Assembly: GCF_035083965.1 (NCBI RefSeq)
Contig: NC_089736.1
Span: 10,254,207-10,318,206 of the forward strand
Direction: 5' to 3'
Source of the DNA: Branchiostoma lanceolatum
Taxonomy: Eukaryota > Chordata > Leptocardii > Amphioxiformes > Branchiostomatidae
Length of the DNA stretch: 64,000 nucleotides
In this document: piece by piece, positions 1 to 9,790 of the stretch
How positions within the stretch are numbered: the first letter of the stretch is position 1
Layout of the letters: every line of letters begins with the position of its first letter
Program-made: the position numbers and the translations under genes
Notes under the pieces: model-generated
Database searches by the model: none
The model's input: the letters and a program-made list of their open reading frames with translations, nothing else
What the model was told of the DNA's origin: nothing

Positions 1-173
1 TTTAGTTCACTCAAATATCCTACAAGTAAATGGCCTATTCCACTCCATTGAGCTAACAATTGGGTGGTCTATACACAGAGTGCATAGACAAATAATACAT
101 GTGGAGCATTTTCATTTTTACTGTAATTCTTTGCTAGATAACATAACTGAAAGAAGAATTATTGATTTTACAG

Positions 174-3100
174 TACTGTGTGCTGATGACGTTGCTGTTT
201 CTGCTGACGTCAGCGGCGGCGAGTGCCATCATCGCTTTCGAGGCTGTTGGCAAGGTAACGGCGGGACAACGCCCCTTTTTTTGCAAGTTTTCTTTCAAGT
301 GTAAAAAAAAAACATTAGGAAAAAAGCTATTGATTAAACTGCCCCCCAAATATTCTATGTTTCTACGCATGATTAGTATCCACTTAATGTTACCTTGAAT
401 AGGGAATGAGGGGAGGGGGCAAACTTCTCTGTTGGATGGGGGGTACCCACAACACGAAAAGATTCCCTTTCCACAAGAAACTAAAACTTCTAGAATTCTG
501 TCCAATTACTAGTAATCAAAGCTCACAAAACCTTTGTTTCTTTTGTTTATGTTTGTTTTGTTTGTTTTGTTTTGTTTTGAATTCGTATCTCCCTCCCTCC
601 CAGGATAACCATACTAACAACCTGAACCAAGGGTTGACTGTAAGTGTTAGTACTAACTTAGTTTAGCTTCATTTGAACAAGTAACTCTTTTCTCATAATC
701 TGACAATCATTATGAATCTTTTATACTTTGTGAAAGAGATCTATCTAATTAAGACATTATAGCATTTTTGGTGATTATTCAAATTAGGTCCTTGTTTGCA
801 TAATTGTTATTTATAAATGTCTCTCTCCTCCTTAGCTACATATGTCACGTGCATGAAGTTCCTACCATACCATCGAACGCAAGAAATGTATCAAACTACC
901 TCATTATGTATGCAAGTTACGTTTTTATTTGCATCTGATCATGTTACATGTGCGTGTGTTCTGTTGTGTAGCAGGCTGAGTGGAGGGTAGAACGCTTCAT
1001 GCTGAAGTCCATGGACAGAGTGGAGTCCGGTAGGATCATCATGGACGCAGTCCAGGTCCAGGTAAGTCCCTGATGTAGTGAGAAATGGGAGCGTCATCCT
1101 GGTAACCATCCCATCGTGGGCTACCCATGATCTCCTCGGTACCGGGAGTGTTGTCCACCCGTCCAAGTCAATAAACGCACGCCGGTGAAGTTTTTACGGG
1201 GCGATATTCACCTCGCTCAAAAATCGGAAAAGTGGACTGTCAGAAAAAGGCCAATAATAACAATTATAAACAAGACTGGCAATGATAAAAAGACATTGCC
1301 ATGGCGACGGTGGTTGTTGTTTTAATTTTTACTGTACCCTGCTTAGGGCACAGTGATAGGTGGTGCTGTTCATACAGGATTTCTAACGAAAAGGGCTGTT
1401 CTACTGGACAAATACACACACAGACACGCACACACGCACACACACAGACAACGACAGTTCCACTAGATTCTACCAGACACACCCCACTGCCAGAACAAAC
1501 ATCGATTTCATCACAGCCTGATCATGACAACTGAAAACAGCCCACGGACCGGGTTCCCACCATACAAAATGACTATTCTACTCTGATAGGACTGCTGTTA
1601 ACAACATGTTAGGCAAAATCTACACAAATTTTAACATCATAGTCCACTTACCAACAGACACAGCATACACCATGCAACAGCTTGTACACTATCTATGTTC
1701 CCTGAACTATAGAACTAAGTCCTCTAGAGCGTGAATGGCCAGGGTGTAAAAATGTGTCCCATGTGTTCTTGGAAGTGTACAGGATTATATCAGCAAGAAA
1801 GTGGCATCTTATCAGCAGGATAATCATCTAGTACTATACAACTGGCTTGCTAAATTTCCTTGCGACAGTGAAATTTTTCATTGATCGATCTGGCTTGGAC
1901 ATGTTCCCAATGTCGTGAATGAGGTTAATGCCCTTTAATTAATCTGCTTGTATAGGTAACTGAAGCAGCGTGTACACAATCGTTAGCAGTACAGAGTTCA
2001 TGCAGTTATGACCTGTTCCCCGAAGAAAGACATTAAATCTTACAGTTGTAAGGACCAGCATTAGGGCATCTAAAAACATTGTAACAGACACACATCGTTT
2101 TAGAAAAGAGCAATATTACTGTAGAGCTGATGTCTTAAATGGGTCATGTATACATAAGCCTGGCACATCTGGTAGACAGATGTAGCCTCCTGTCTAGGTT
2201 ATCTAGGAGGAATTTCCCGAGGGAGGCTTTCTGTCTGACTAACATTCCTAACATTCTTATTGTCTTAATATGCCTATGGACACATGCTTGTACAATTCCT
2301 AGAATAGTTGCAATCTGCACACAATACTATATCATTTGGCTCGCCCCTGAGGCGTCGCCAAAAAAATGTCCATGGGCTGGTTACCTGGCTAGCGTAAAGC
2401 GGTGTTATCCCTGATATTTTGGATCACCATCACTACAAGGTTCTAGTATATCAGAAACAGAACAGGCAAAAAGCTATTCTTACTATTCTCAAAAAGGTAA
2501 ACATTTGCTATGCACTATAAGGCCTCTATGATAGGTCATATTTACAGGTTTGCGTAGCAAAACCTTTGTTGGATCCGTCGGCATGTGTGGTGGCTGCCAT
2601 CTTGATTTTGTGACGTCGCAGGGTCGCCATACCACTTCATTGGGAGGGGTGTTTTTTTGGGTCGCCAGCGTTCTCTCAATTTTTAACAAATCGGCACACA
2701 ACTATCACACATTCAACTCAAATGAAAAGAAAAAATAAATGCCAATTCATATTTATAAAAAGACCCCGTAATCGCTAAACTAACATAGCAAACCTGAAGT
2801 ATATGTAGCACAAATACTTAACTCTAGCCTTCGGTATTTTCCCATCGAATCCAGTTGCAATGCTGCGGCGCCAAGGGCTACATGGACTGGTTCAAGACTC
2901 CATTTCGCACCATCCGGAACGAGTCGGAGTATGACGTCCCGGGCTCCTGCTGCCTGAACGCCACCATGAACTTCAGCTTCACCCAGCCGGACGACTCCTG
3001 CGCCTACAACCTGGACACAGAGGCTAAAGCTATCAACAGCATTTACACAGAGGTAGGTACAACCTGGACACAGAGGCTAAAGCTATCAACAGCATCTACA

Positions 3101-4308
3101 CAGAGGTAGGTACACTCTAGACACCGTAAGGATTCACTAAAGGCCAATGCTATCAATAGCATCTACACAGAGGTAGGTACACTCTAGACACCGTAAGAAT
3201 TCACCAAAGGCTAAAGCTATCAATAGCATCTACACAGAGGTAGGTACGAAGTACACCCTAGACACACAGGCTAGCTATCGACGGCATTTACACAGAGGTT
3301 GGTACTAGGGACGCCCTAGAGACCCAGGTTAAAACTTAAGCTATCGACTGTATCCACACAGAGGCACGTATACGTAAGCCTAAGGACTTTACATAATGCC
3401 CTTGGTACGCCCTATACACCCAGGCTTCAACTATTGATAGCGTTACGTATACACAGAGGTAGGTAGATACGCCCCAGAGACTGGAGCCATCGGCAGCATC
3501 TACACAGAGGTAGGACTGGTACGCCCTGGACACCCAGGCTAGAGCCATCGGCAGCATCTATACAGACGAGGGTACGCCATAGACAGTATACGTAAGGCAA
3601 AATCAATCGACAGCATCTACATAGAGGTAGTTACGCCCTAGATACTAATTAAAGCTATCAGCAGCATCTACAAAGAGGCAATTACGCCCTAGAAATTGGC
3701 CGTTTAATATTTTACCTCCTCATAATCACCATTCTTCTCGTTGTCTTCTCCAGGGTTGTGGACCGAAGGTGGCCAAATTCATACGAGAAAACTTGAGGGG
3801 ACTTGGCGCTGTAGGGATAGTTGTCATTGTCTTAGAGGTAAGGTATCATTCACGAGTCTCTTTTTATATGATAATTCATATGAATATCGATAAAAAACAG
3901 TTAGAAATCACGTTGTATCCTCGTAGTATACACTAGTCTCTCATAGGTGCAGTACTGGTTGAGCTGGCATGGGGCGCTTTAGCACTGCAAGCCCCTCCGC
4001 TCCTTTTACAATGATTCTTGCTTATTTTCCACAGATTCTGGGGGTTCGCCTGTGATTGCTGATTCCTTCATCATGATCACACTAGATGTACATTTAGGAT
4101 ACCGCATTCTCTCATAGGTGCAGTACCGGTTGAGCGAGTATGGGAGCGCTTTAGTACTGCAGGCCTCTCCGCTCCTTTTACAACGATTCTTGCTTATTTT
4201 CCACAGATTCTGGGGTTCACCTGCGGCTGCTGCTTCCTTCACCAACTCAGGAGGAAGAGAAAAGAGCGGGAGATGATGGAGCAGTACGAGCGTCTACTGC
4301 AGTACTGA
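174..4308 (+). CDS. Tetraspanin, 3' part of gene (five coding exons, 5' end outside window)
   Basis: Tetraspanins are four-pass membrane proteins that organise partner proteins into membrane microdomains. Exons: 174-254, 975-1061, 2855-3052, 3754-3837, 4207-4308. All begin after AG, the first four end before GT, and all junctions are phase 0. Together they give 183 residues. Order: TM3 (YCVLMTLLFLLTSAAASAII); start of the large extracellular loop; the diagnostic CCG motif in LQCCGAKGYMDW; a second CC in VPGSCC; a single Cys in DDSC; the closing GC in GCGPK; TM4 (GAVGIVVIVLEILGFTCG) and a short basic tail ending in LLQY. The six loop cysteines match a standard tetraspanin loop with three disulfides. 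N-glycosylation sequons NES, NAT and NFS lie in the loop. TM1, the small loop and TM2 must lie before position 1. The intron after exon 3 carries a repeat array derived from the exon end, and the last intron carries a decoy copy of the final acceptor. The family call is firm; the subfamily is not resolved. Confidence 0.93.
541..585. repeat. TTTG-type simple repeat
   Basis: Low-complexity run of TTTGTT and TTTG units in a tetraspanin intron. Confidence 0.7.
2545..2825. mobile_element. Non-autonomous inverted-repeat element, copy 1 (MITE-like)
   Basis: The 252-bp core 2545-2796 starts CAGGTTTGC and ends GCAAACCTG, so it has short terminal inverted repeats, and it has no coding capacity. A second, strongly similar copy lies in the opposite orientation at 5254-5533. 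Homology between the two copies runs 29 bp past one terminus, to 2825, so the repeat unit is larger than the inverted-repeat core on that side. The unit ends only 29 bp before tetraspanin exon 3. Confidence 0.75.
3003..3700 (+). repeat. Degenerate tandem array derived from the end of tetraspanin exon 3, including its splice donor
   Basis: About 11 degenerate units of roughly 50-67 bp follow the true exon end at 3052. Most contain a variant of AGCATCTACACAGAG followed by GTAGGTA, which is the exon 3 end plus its donor. Clear donor copies have GT at 3053 (the real one), 3106, 3173, 3240 and 3298; later units are more diverged. The first spacing is 53 bp, so use of the second donor would shift the frame, and the read-through frame meets TAG there. 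The array therefore looks like an intronic minisatellite seeded by exon sequence rather than extra coding exons. Confidence 0.85.
3945..4262 (+). repeat. Direct duplication of the last-exon acceptor region in the tetraspanin gene
   Basis: Two copies of about 120-150 bp lie in tandem, both starting at CTCATAGGTGCAGTAC and both carrying the same pyrimidine tract and acceptor TTGCTTATTTTCCACAG. The downstream copy leads into the real final exon at 4207. The upstream copy has its acceptor about 160 bp earlier, but one extra G after ATTCTGGGG shifts the frame, and a TGA follows after six codons. Use of the upstream acceptor would replace the end of TM4 and the tail with a short truncated end. Confidence 0.8.
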
Positions 4309-4392
4309 TGACGTCAGGGGGATCCGCCTCCCCCACCGCAGTATTGATGACGTCACGTCCACCTTCACTTCTGCAGTATTGATGACGTCATG
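4297..4392 (+). repeat. Three direct repeats carrying TGACGTCA palindromes at the stop codon and 3' UTR
   Basis: The motif GCAGTAYTGATGACGTCA occurs three times, at about 4299, 4337 and 4372. The first copy contains the tetraspanin stop codon. Each copy holds the 8-bp palindrome TGACGTCA, the consensus cAMP-response element. Whether they work as regulatory sites or are only a local repeat expansion cannot be told from sequence. Confidence 0.7.
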
Positions 4393-5176
4393 GTACAACC
4401 TTCTCCCAATTATCCTTAACTACGCAAATAACGATGGACAAACCAGACACAGAAACTTGTAGTGTAAAGGGTTACGTAACCAAAGCCCTATGATTAAAGA
4501 AGTCGATCACATTGAAGTGCTGGTATGCACTATTTTGACATTTCCAGAAAGTTTGTACTTGACTTGTATGTAATCATGATTTCTTATCCTTTCAAAACTG
4601 TATATTTCCTCGGTGGAATAAGTATTATTAGCGTAGGTAGAATGGCGCTGTTCAGTTATCTCTATTGTGTGTGAGGTCGAAAAAAATTACATTTTGAATA
4701 GACAATGTAATGTATTTTCGTTTTATTTCCAGGGAAAATGGGGGGGGGGACGCTCGGCAAAATTGTATATGATAAAATCATAGGCCCGACAAACATCATA
4801 CTGAAGAATGGTATTTCTACGTGAAAGCTGAACCACCCTCCATTTTATATATTCATATTGCCCGATTTATCACAGGCAAGAGCTGATACTGTATATTACA
4901 GCGTATCTCCACAGTGTATCTGATACTATGGCCGTATCAGGATACCTGCTGTAGCAAATATCAATTGTAAATGTATATTGAAAGACTATTGAAATATATG
5001 GGATATACTGGCAAATAGGTGGACGTGGCTATAGGATATTTGGCTGGGATTTTAGGGGTTTGGAAAAGGAGAACATATATACGGAATTAAATGGATGATT
5101 GTGTGACTGGTTTTTGGTAGGGAAATACTGCAAAATGTAATCTTGGGGTTTAGTAGACAGAGTTTATACTATCTTA

Positions 5177-5182
5177 AATAAA
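5177..5182 (+). promoter_or_regulatory. Candidate polyadenylation signal of the tetraspanin gene
   Basis: AATAAA lies 868 bp after the stop codon and is followed by GT-rich sequence. It is the first canonical signal I see downstream, and it precedes the transposon copy at 5254. No transcript end can be verified here. Confidence 0.45.
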
Positions 5183-5253
5183 TGTTTGAACTTGAATGTA
5201 CTGCTGTCGTTGTAATCATTGCTACTGTATTATCTCCTGAATTTAAGAGAAGT

Positions 5254-5533
5254 AGAGTTAAGTATTTGTGCTACATATACTTCAGGTTTGCTATGTTAGT
5301 TTAGCGATTATGGGGTCTTTTTATAAATATGAATTGGTATTGAATTTTTCATTTTAATTGAGTTGAATATGTGATAGTTGTGTGCCGATTTGTTAAAAAT
5401 AGAGAGAACGCTAGCGACACAAAAAAACACCCCTCCCAGTAAAATGGTATGGCGACCCTGTGACGTCACAATTCAAGATGGCGGCCACCCCACATGCCAT
5501 TGGATCCAACAAAGGTTTTGCTACGCAAACCTG
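5254..5533. mobile_element. Non-autonomous inverted-repeat element, copy 2, opposite orientation
   Basis: Reverse-complement copy of the element at 2545-2825, core 5283-5533, with the same CAGGTTTGC/GCAAACCTG ends and the same 29-bp extension at 5254-5282. It lies just after the tetraspanin polyadenylation candidate. The two copies bracket tetraspanin exons 3-5. Confidence 0.75.
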
Positions 5534-6275
5534 TAATTCCCTATGTTAAATGAAAAGTGCACGTAGTTTGGAACATTAAAACACAAACAACGATGGATGA
5601 GATAGGAGAAGTCTGTATTTCCATGACAAAACTACTCACAGATATTTATCCGTATCTGTCATTTTCCTGTCAACATTCCTGTTTCCATTCTCAAATACAT
5701 ATGTCCACTTGATAACCCGACAAGCTTCAATATTTTCATGACTAAAAAGGTGTTAAAACCTATATTGCACAACGTATTTGTTAATACCTTTACAAGAAAC
5801 TTTACTCTATATATAATATAGAAATAAACATAGCACAAAATATTGTTAGTCACAAATGATGCATGATACGGATGATAAATCTACGCGTATCGATGGAAAC
5901 ATGTTCGTTTCTAAAGCGAGGAATGTTATTTTTTTATAATGATTTTCCAAGACTCTCAAAATCATTTTGTATTTCATCTGGTTATGACGATCCATAGATA
6001 AACATGATGACGTCATGCTAAAGCTTTCCTCTTGGAGGAGTAATTAGCATAATCCTGCGCAAGCGCAGTCTATCATTACACTTATAGCAAAGATATAACA
6101 CATTGTTAGTTTTAACACAAACCATGGCCACAAAATCGGCCTCTTTGTAAGTACATATTGTACAAAATACAGGCTCTTCTTGATAATGACGTCATCCAGG
6201 CGAGAGATACGCGCGCCCTCTAGAGCCTTGGTAATGACCTGCAGGCATAGCAGACCAGACCTGGCCAACCGCTCT
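5534..6275. other. Intergenic stretch and 3' UTR of the minus-strand peptide gene
   Basis: AT-rich sequence with only short open frames and no family features. The minus-strand 3' UTR of the cysteine-rich peptide gene starts at 6275. I see no clear minus-strand AATAAA close to the stop codon. Confidence 0.4.
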
Positions 6276-9200
6276 CTACTTCTGTGGAAACCAAAGAAGA
6301 AACAAAACAACATAAGTCTGGGAAGATAATTTCATTGTATAAATGAATTCAAGATGCATATGCATATTCTATTACAACGTTCGTTATCAAGTTGATATCT
6401 ACAGTACATTGTACATAGCATATGTACTATTGATATTTGAAAGTTTGCAAGGGAACTTACGTTGGAAAAGGGAATCGGTGGTCTTGGCGCCCCCTTGCAG
6501 GACAGCCTGACTTTGCAGACAGGTTTCCAGGCACACTCCTCACTGTGCACAAAATAAGGTAAACACAGGTGAGTAAACAAACAAACAAACAAACAAACAA
6601 ATAAACAAAATAAAATGAACAAATTCGTACAGCTAGAAATAAAGAAACGATGTAGTAATTCAGTCGTTGCCTTGTACCGTGTACATTTGGCAAATTCAAA
6701 ATGGCCTTTACAAGACTTTTATGTTGAATTTGACGAATAAATCGTTAGGAGACTAGGCCACAAAATAATCATATAAATCATATGTATGTGCCTGGTCTAA
6801 TAATAAGTAACACAAAAAGATAATTCTAGTTTTAGTTATTGTACGTAATATGATCCAAAGCTTATTCAGCACCTACATCTTGTTTACGACATACCAACTT
6901 GATAACTTAGGTACATAGTATGTACGATGTGCCGTATCTGGGGCTAGTGTTACTCTCAGAAACGTATGGTGCGCCGTATCTGGGGCTAGTGTTACTGTGG
7001 GTAACATAATACTTACTGTCCTTGGAAGTCTCGGCAGACTCGGGCCATCTCGCATTCCCGCCGCTTTTCACATTGCGCCTTCGGTCCGAGCTCGATGCCT
7101 GTGGTAAACAATATTGCATCACGTCACTGTGGATCGGTAGGGAGGGGGGGGGGGGGGGGCAGGGGACGAAGAGAGGGAGAGATGGGAACAGAGGAGGAAC
7201 TTCGGAAGGAAAGGGTGAGGGACAAAAGAACGAAGGGGGGGGTGGTATGTAGACGGTATGTAGATGATTATGACAACATGTTGACGTCTTGCATGCTTTT
7301 TTATTTTGCAGAAAAGTCTCATTCATGTCTCTCTCCCTCTCCCTCTCTCTCCATCTCTATCTATATCACTATCCCTCTCTATCTCTACCCCCTCCCTCTC
7401 TCTCTCTCCCTCTCTCTCTCTGTCCCTCTCTCTCTCTGTCCCTCTCTCTCTCTGTCCCTCTCGCGCGTTCCGGGAATACTCCTAGCTGTCCATCATGATT
7501 TAGGAATGTGACGACTAAGTGGTAACAGGCCTCAGACACGCGTGAGTCCGGAGAATACATTTATCTAACGTCGTTTCACTTTCACTTGCCAATAGAAAGT
7601 GAATGGGGCTGGCACAGCTGAATCCAGACTGTTGCAGGGCCTACACAGACCATCTCGTCGGCACCAGGACCAACATGCCCCCGATAAAATTTTACCTCAG
7701 TCCCCTGGTAAGAACCTTGAGGGCTGTTAATTGAATTGAAGCAGGCAAAAATCACCGGGGTGGCTTAGTTGGCCAGGCGGTAAAAGAAGCTTGCAGTGCC
7801 GAGGAAACCCAGTCTGTAGCCCCGAGAGGGACTAGTGACGAGGTTAATATCGTTCTGGCCACGTGAACAAAGCATGGGTGCTTGCATGGGCCCGGGCTTC
7901 GCTTTCATTATAGTGGCCACAGGGCTCTAATACGCAGCCAGCGTGGTCCAAATTCCGACCGTCTTTACATCGAAAGCACTCGTCAGCTGTTTTCCCTCGG
8001 TTGTTATCGGAGCAACTTGTTTTCGCCGTCGCAATTCTTCGCAAATACTCCCCATCGCTTATGTTTGAGATCTTGGTGTTAGCGGCCTGTGGCCTCTTAA
8101 TGCTAGAAATTGAAAGTTAAAAGAGATTCCTAAAGCAAGTGGATTTACATTGTGTTATTAGAAGAGTTATGGTACCCGCTAGTTCGGTTTACTGACAGTT
8201 GGGGGCCGACTGTGATCGTTAGCTTGTGTTGGACCACGGAGAATGTCCTGTCAACAAGGGCTTGACCTTGAAAATGGTGATGACATTGACATATTGCTGA
8301 ACTTGACGCAATGCTTCAAACGAGGTCGACGGCCATGAGAAGAAATTATTCTTATTTAGAACAATAGAAAATTAGAAAATACTCCTAATTGAGAAAAATT
8401 GCTGTCTTTTTTTCTCCAAGTGGATGTTAAGTTTGCACTTGATTTTTCATAACATAATCCTATTGAATATGAAATAGTGATGTTTATGAATGTGCATGTA
8501 TCTTTTTTGTTGTTGTTGCTTGTCGGTGCAGTCTTTACTATTTCCTTTGAATACTATTCTCCAAGCAGAGGTTTCGGTCGAGTGGAGTAGTAGTGGCCGG
8601 GGTTTTTTTACGTCTGCCTCCCACTTGAATACCACTAAGTGTCTAGTCAAATCCTCAGCAACCTTGGTACGAGGCCACAAAAAGCGGATATAGACAAGGC
8701 AGCAAAGGATAGAACCTTCAGACGAGGCCATTTTCAGATGTGACGATTGGTATGCGTGTTTTTGACACTGTTAAACTTACGAATGACCAGAAATAACGAT
8801 ATAAAAGATTTTCAAAGATATATTCGATTTACAATTAATAAGTTCATAGCAAGCTAAACGTATGTCTAGTATCCTTGTTTGTGTTATTACATGTAAGAAT
8901 ATTTTACAGACAAAGATGTCTTGCATCGAAAACTACATTTGCAAAGCATAAAAAATTACTATAATATTTCATAAATGTACCAGGATGCCTCTAACTGTAG
9001 TGGGGTGGTTTCAAAAAGTTTTAGGGTACAAGTTGCCTTCCTATAATATATTAAAGGCTCAGAGATCTTTGAAAAAGACGAAATGTTGAGAAAACGGCTA
9101 TCAAACGACTCGACACGTTTAGAGTGATAGCAGCTCACAGTGAGCAGTGATAGTGATTGCGCAACCTCAGATTCGACTGTCTGGTTCAAACCGGATCCAG

Positions 9201-9688
9201 TCAGCTGTGACCATGCTGTGCTCATTTCTCATACGACTTGAACATGATGATTTTCATGATACATGTTCTATACTAGTACACGTTTAAAAGGAAGTAAATC
9301 AAGATGGACTCAATCCATCGGCTTTTCATGGCTGTCTTTCCATTGTTGCTGCCTAGATTAAACTTTCTGTCTTGAAACTACATCGGGCAGTGAAAATATG
9401 ACCCAAATACTGAAAACTACATGGAAATATAGTCTCTATATGGTATGACACACTTTTAGGAGCAAGTTACTCAAAGAGGGGTCCATTCTGAAGACTAGAC
9501 ACAAAAAAGTTCCCTTACGAAATACAGCCGTTATATAACGTTAACACGTCCCCTAAAATTATGTACGTTTACACACCACTAGAGGGCTACCCCAAGCACG
9601 TTCAACGGTTGTACTTACCCTTGCCACATGCCAGGCTTTGACCAGCCAACAGCAGGACACAGATCACCACCACAAGTAGAGTCTTCAT
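6276..9688 (-). CDS. Small secreted cysteine-rich peptide, 79 residues, four exons (unrecognised family)
   Basis: Minus-strand exons: 9688-9619, 7098-7017, 6542-6461 and 6281-6276. Donors are GTAAGT or GTAAGTAC, acceptors end CACAG, and phases match throughout (1, 2, 0). Residues 1-20 (MKTLLVVVICVLLLAGQSLA) are a clear signal peptide with likely cleavage before CGKG. The mature 59-residue peptide is basic and has seven cysteines. After the first, at residue 21, the other six sit at 33, 39, 45, 54, 60 and 66, giving C-x5-C-x5-C-x8-C-x5-C-x5-C, two identical triplets. The C-terminus is proline-rich (GAPRPPIPFSNK). Exon 4 supplies only Lys and the TAG stop. A TATA box lies about 100 bp upstream of the ATG. 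The spacing fits no family I can name. An antimicrobial, toxin-like or signalling peptide is possible, but none is shown. Exon joins rest on phase and cysteine continuity, without transcript support. Confidence 0.72.
6571..6613. repeat. AAAC tetranucleotide microsatellite
   Basis: Near-perfect AAAC repeats on the plus strand, in the intron just upstream of exon 3 of the minus-strand peptide gene. On the minus strand this gives a G/T-rich run that translates as a false FVCLFVCLF open frame. Confidence 0.85.
7138..7475. repeat. G-tract followed by CT-rich microsatellite
   Basis: An uninterrupted G run near 7143-7159 is followed by G/A-rich sequence, then by a CT-rich run from about 7321 to 7470 with CTCTCTGTCC subrepeats. 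It lies within the first intron of the peptide gene and produces several false open frames rich in Ser/Leu or Arg/Glu. Confidence 0.85.
8560..8640. mobile_element. Fragment resembling the CTCCAAGCAGA inverted-repeat family
   Basis: CTCCAAGCAGAGGTTTCGGT near 8561 matches the terminal repeat of the MITEs at 24489 and 27784. A partial reverse match (GTCTGCCTCC) follows at about 8612. Degraded or partial copy. Confidence 0.35.
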
Positions 9689-9783
9689 AGTCGGCGCGTG
9701 GGCTGTTCTGCGACTGGGAGAGTTGTTCGATCTTCTGAAGACTGACGTGGAATGATTTGAAGTCGTCTGCAAACTCCGGCCGC

Positions 9784-9790
9784 ATTTATA
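9784..9790 (-). promoter_or_regulatory. TATA box of the cysteine-rich peptide gene
   Basis: On the minus strand the sequence reads TATAAAT, 96-102 nt upstream of the ATG at 9688. Transcription would begin about 30 nt downstream of the box, near 9757, leaving a 5' UTR of about 70 nt. A strong TATA box next to a short secreted peptide is a common layout for inducible genes; that last point is inference. Confidence 0.6.

Noticed and set aside
6457..6699. Alternative frame through peptide exon 3 joining in phase to the open frame at 6281
   Set aside because: It would give a Cys-poor, low-complexity protein and does not connect in phase to exon 2; the chosen frame keeps signal peptide, phases and cysteine periodicity.
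7095..7560. Ser/Leu-rich and Arg/Glu-rich open frames
   Set aside because: Direct translation of the G-tract and CT microsatellite.
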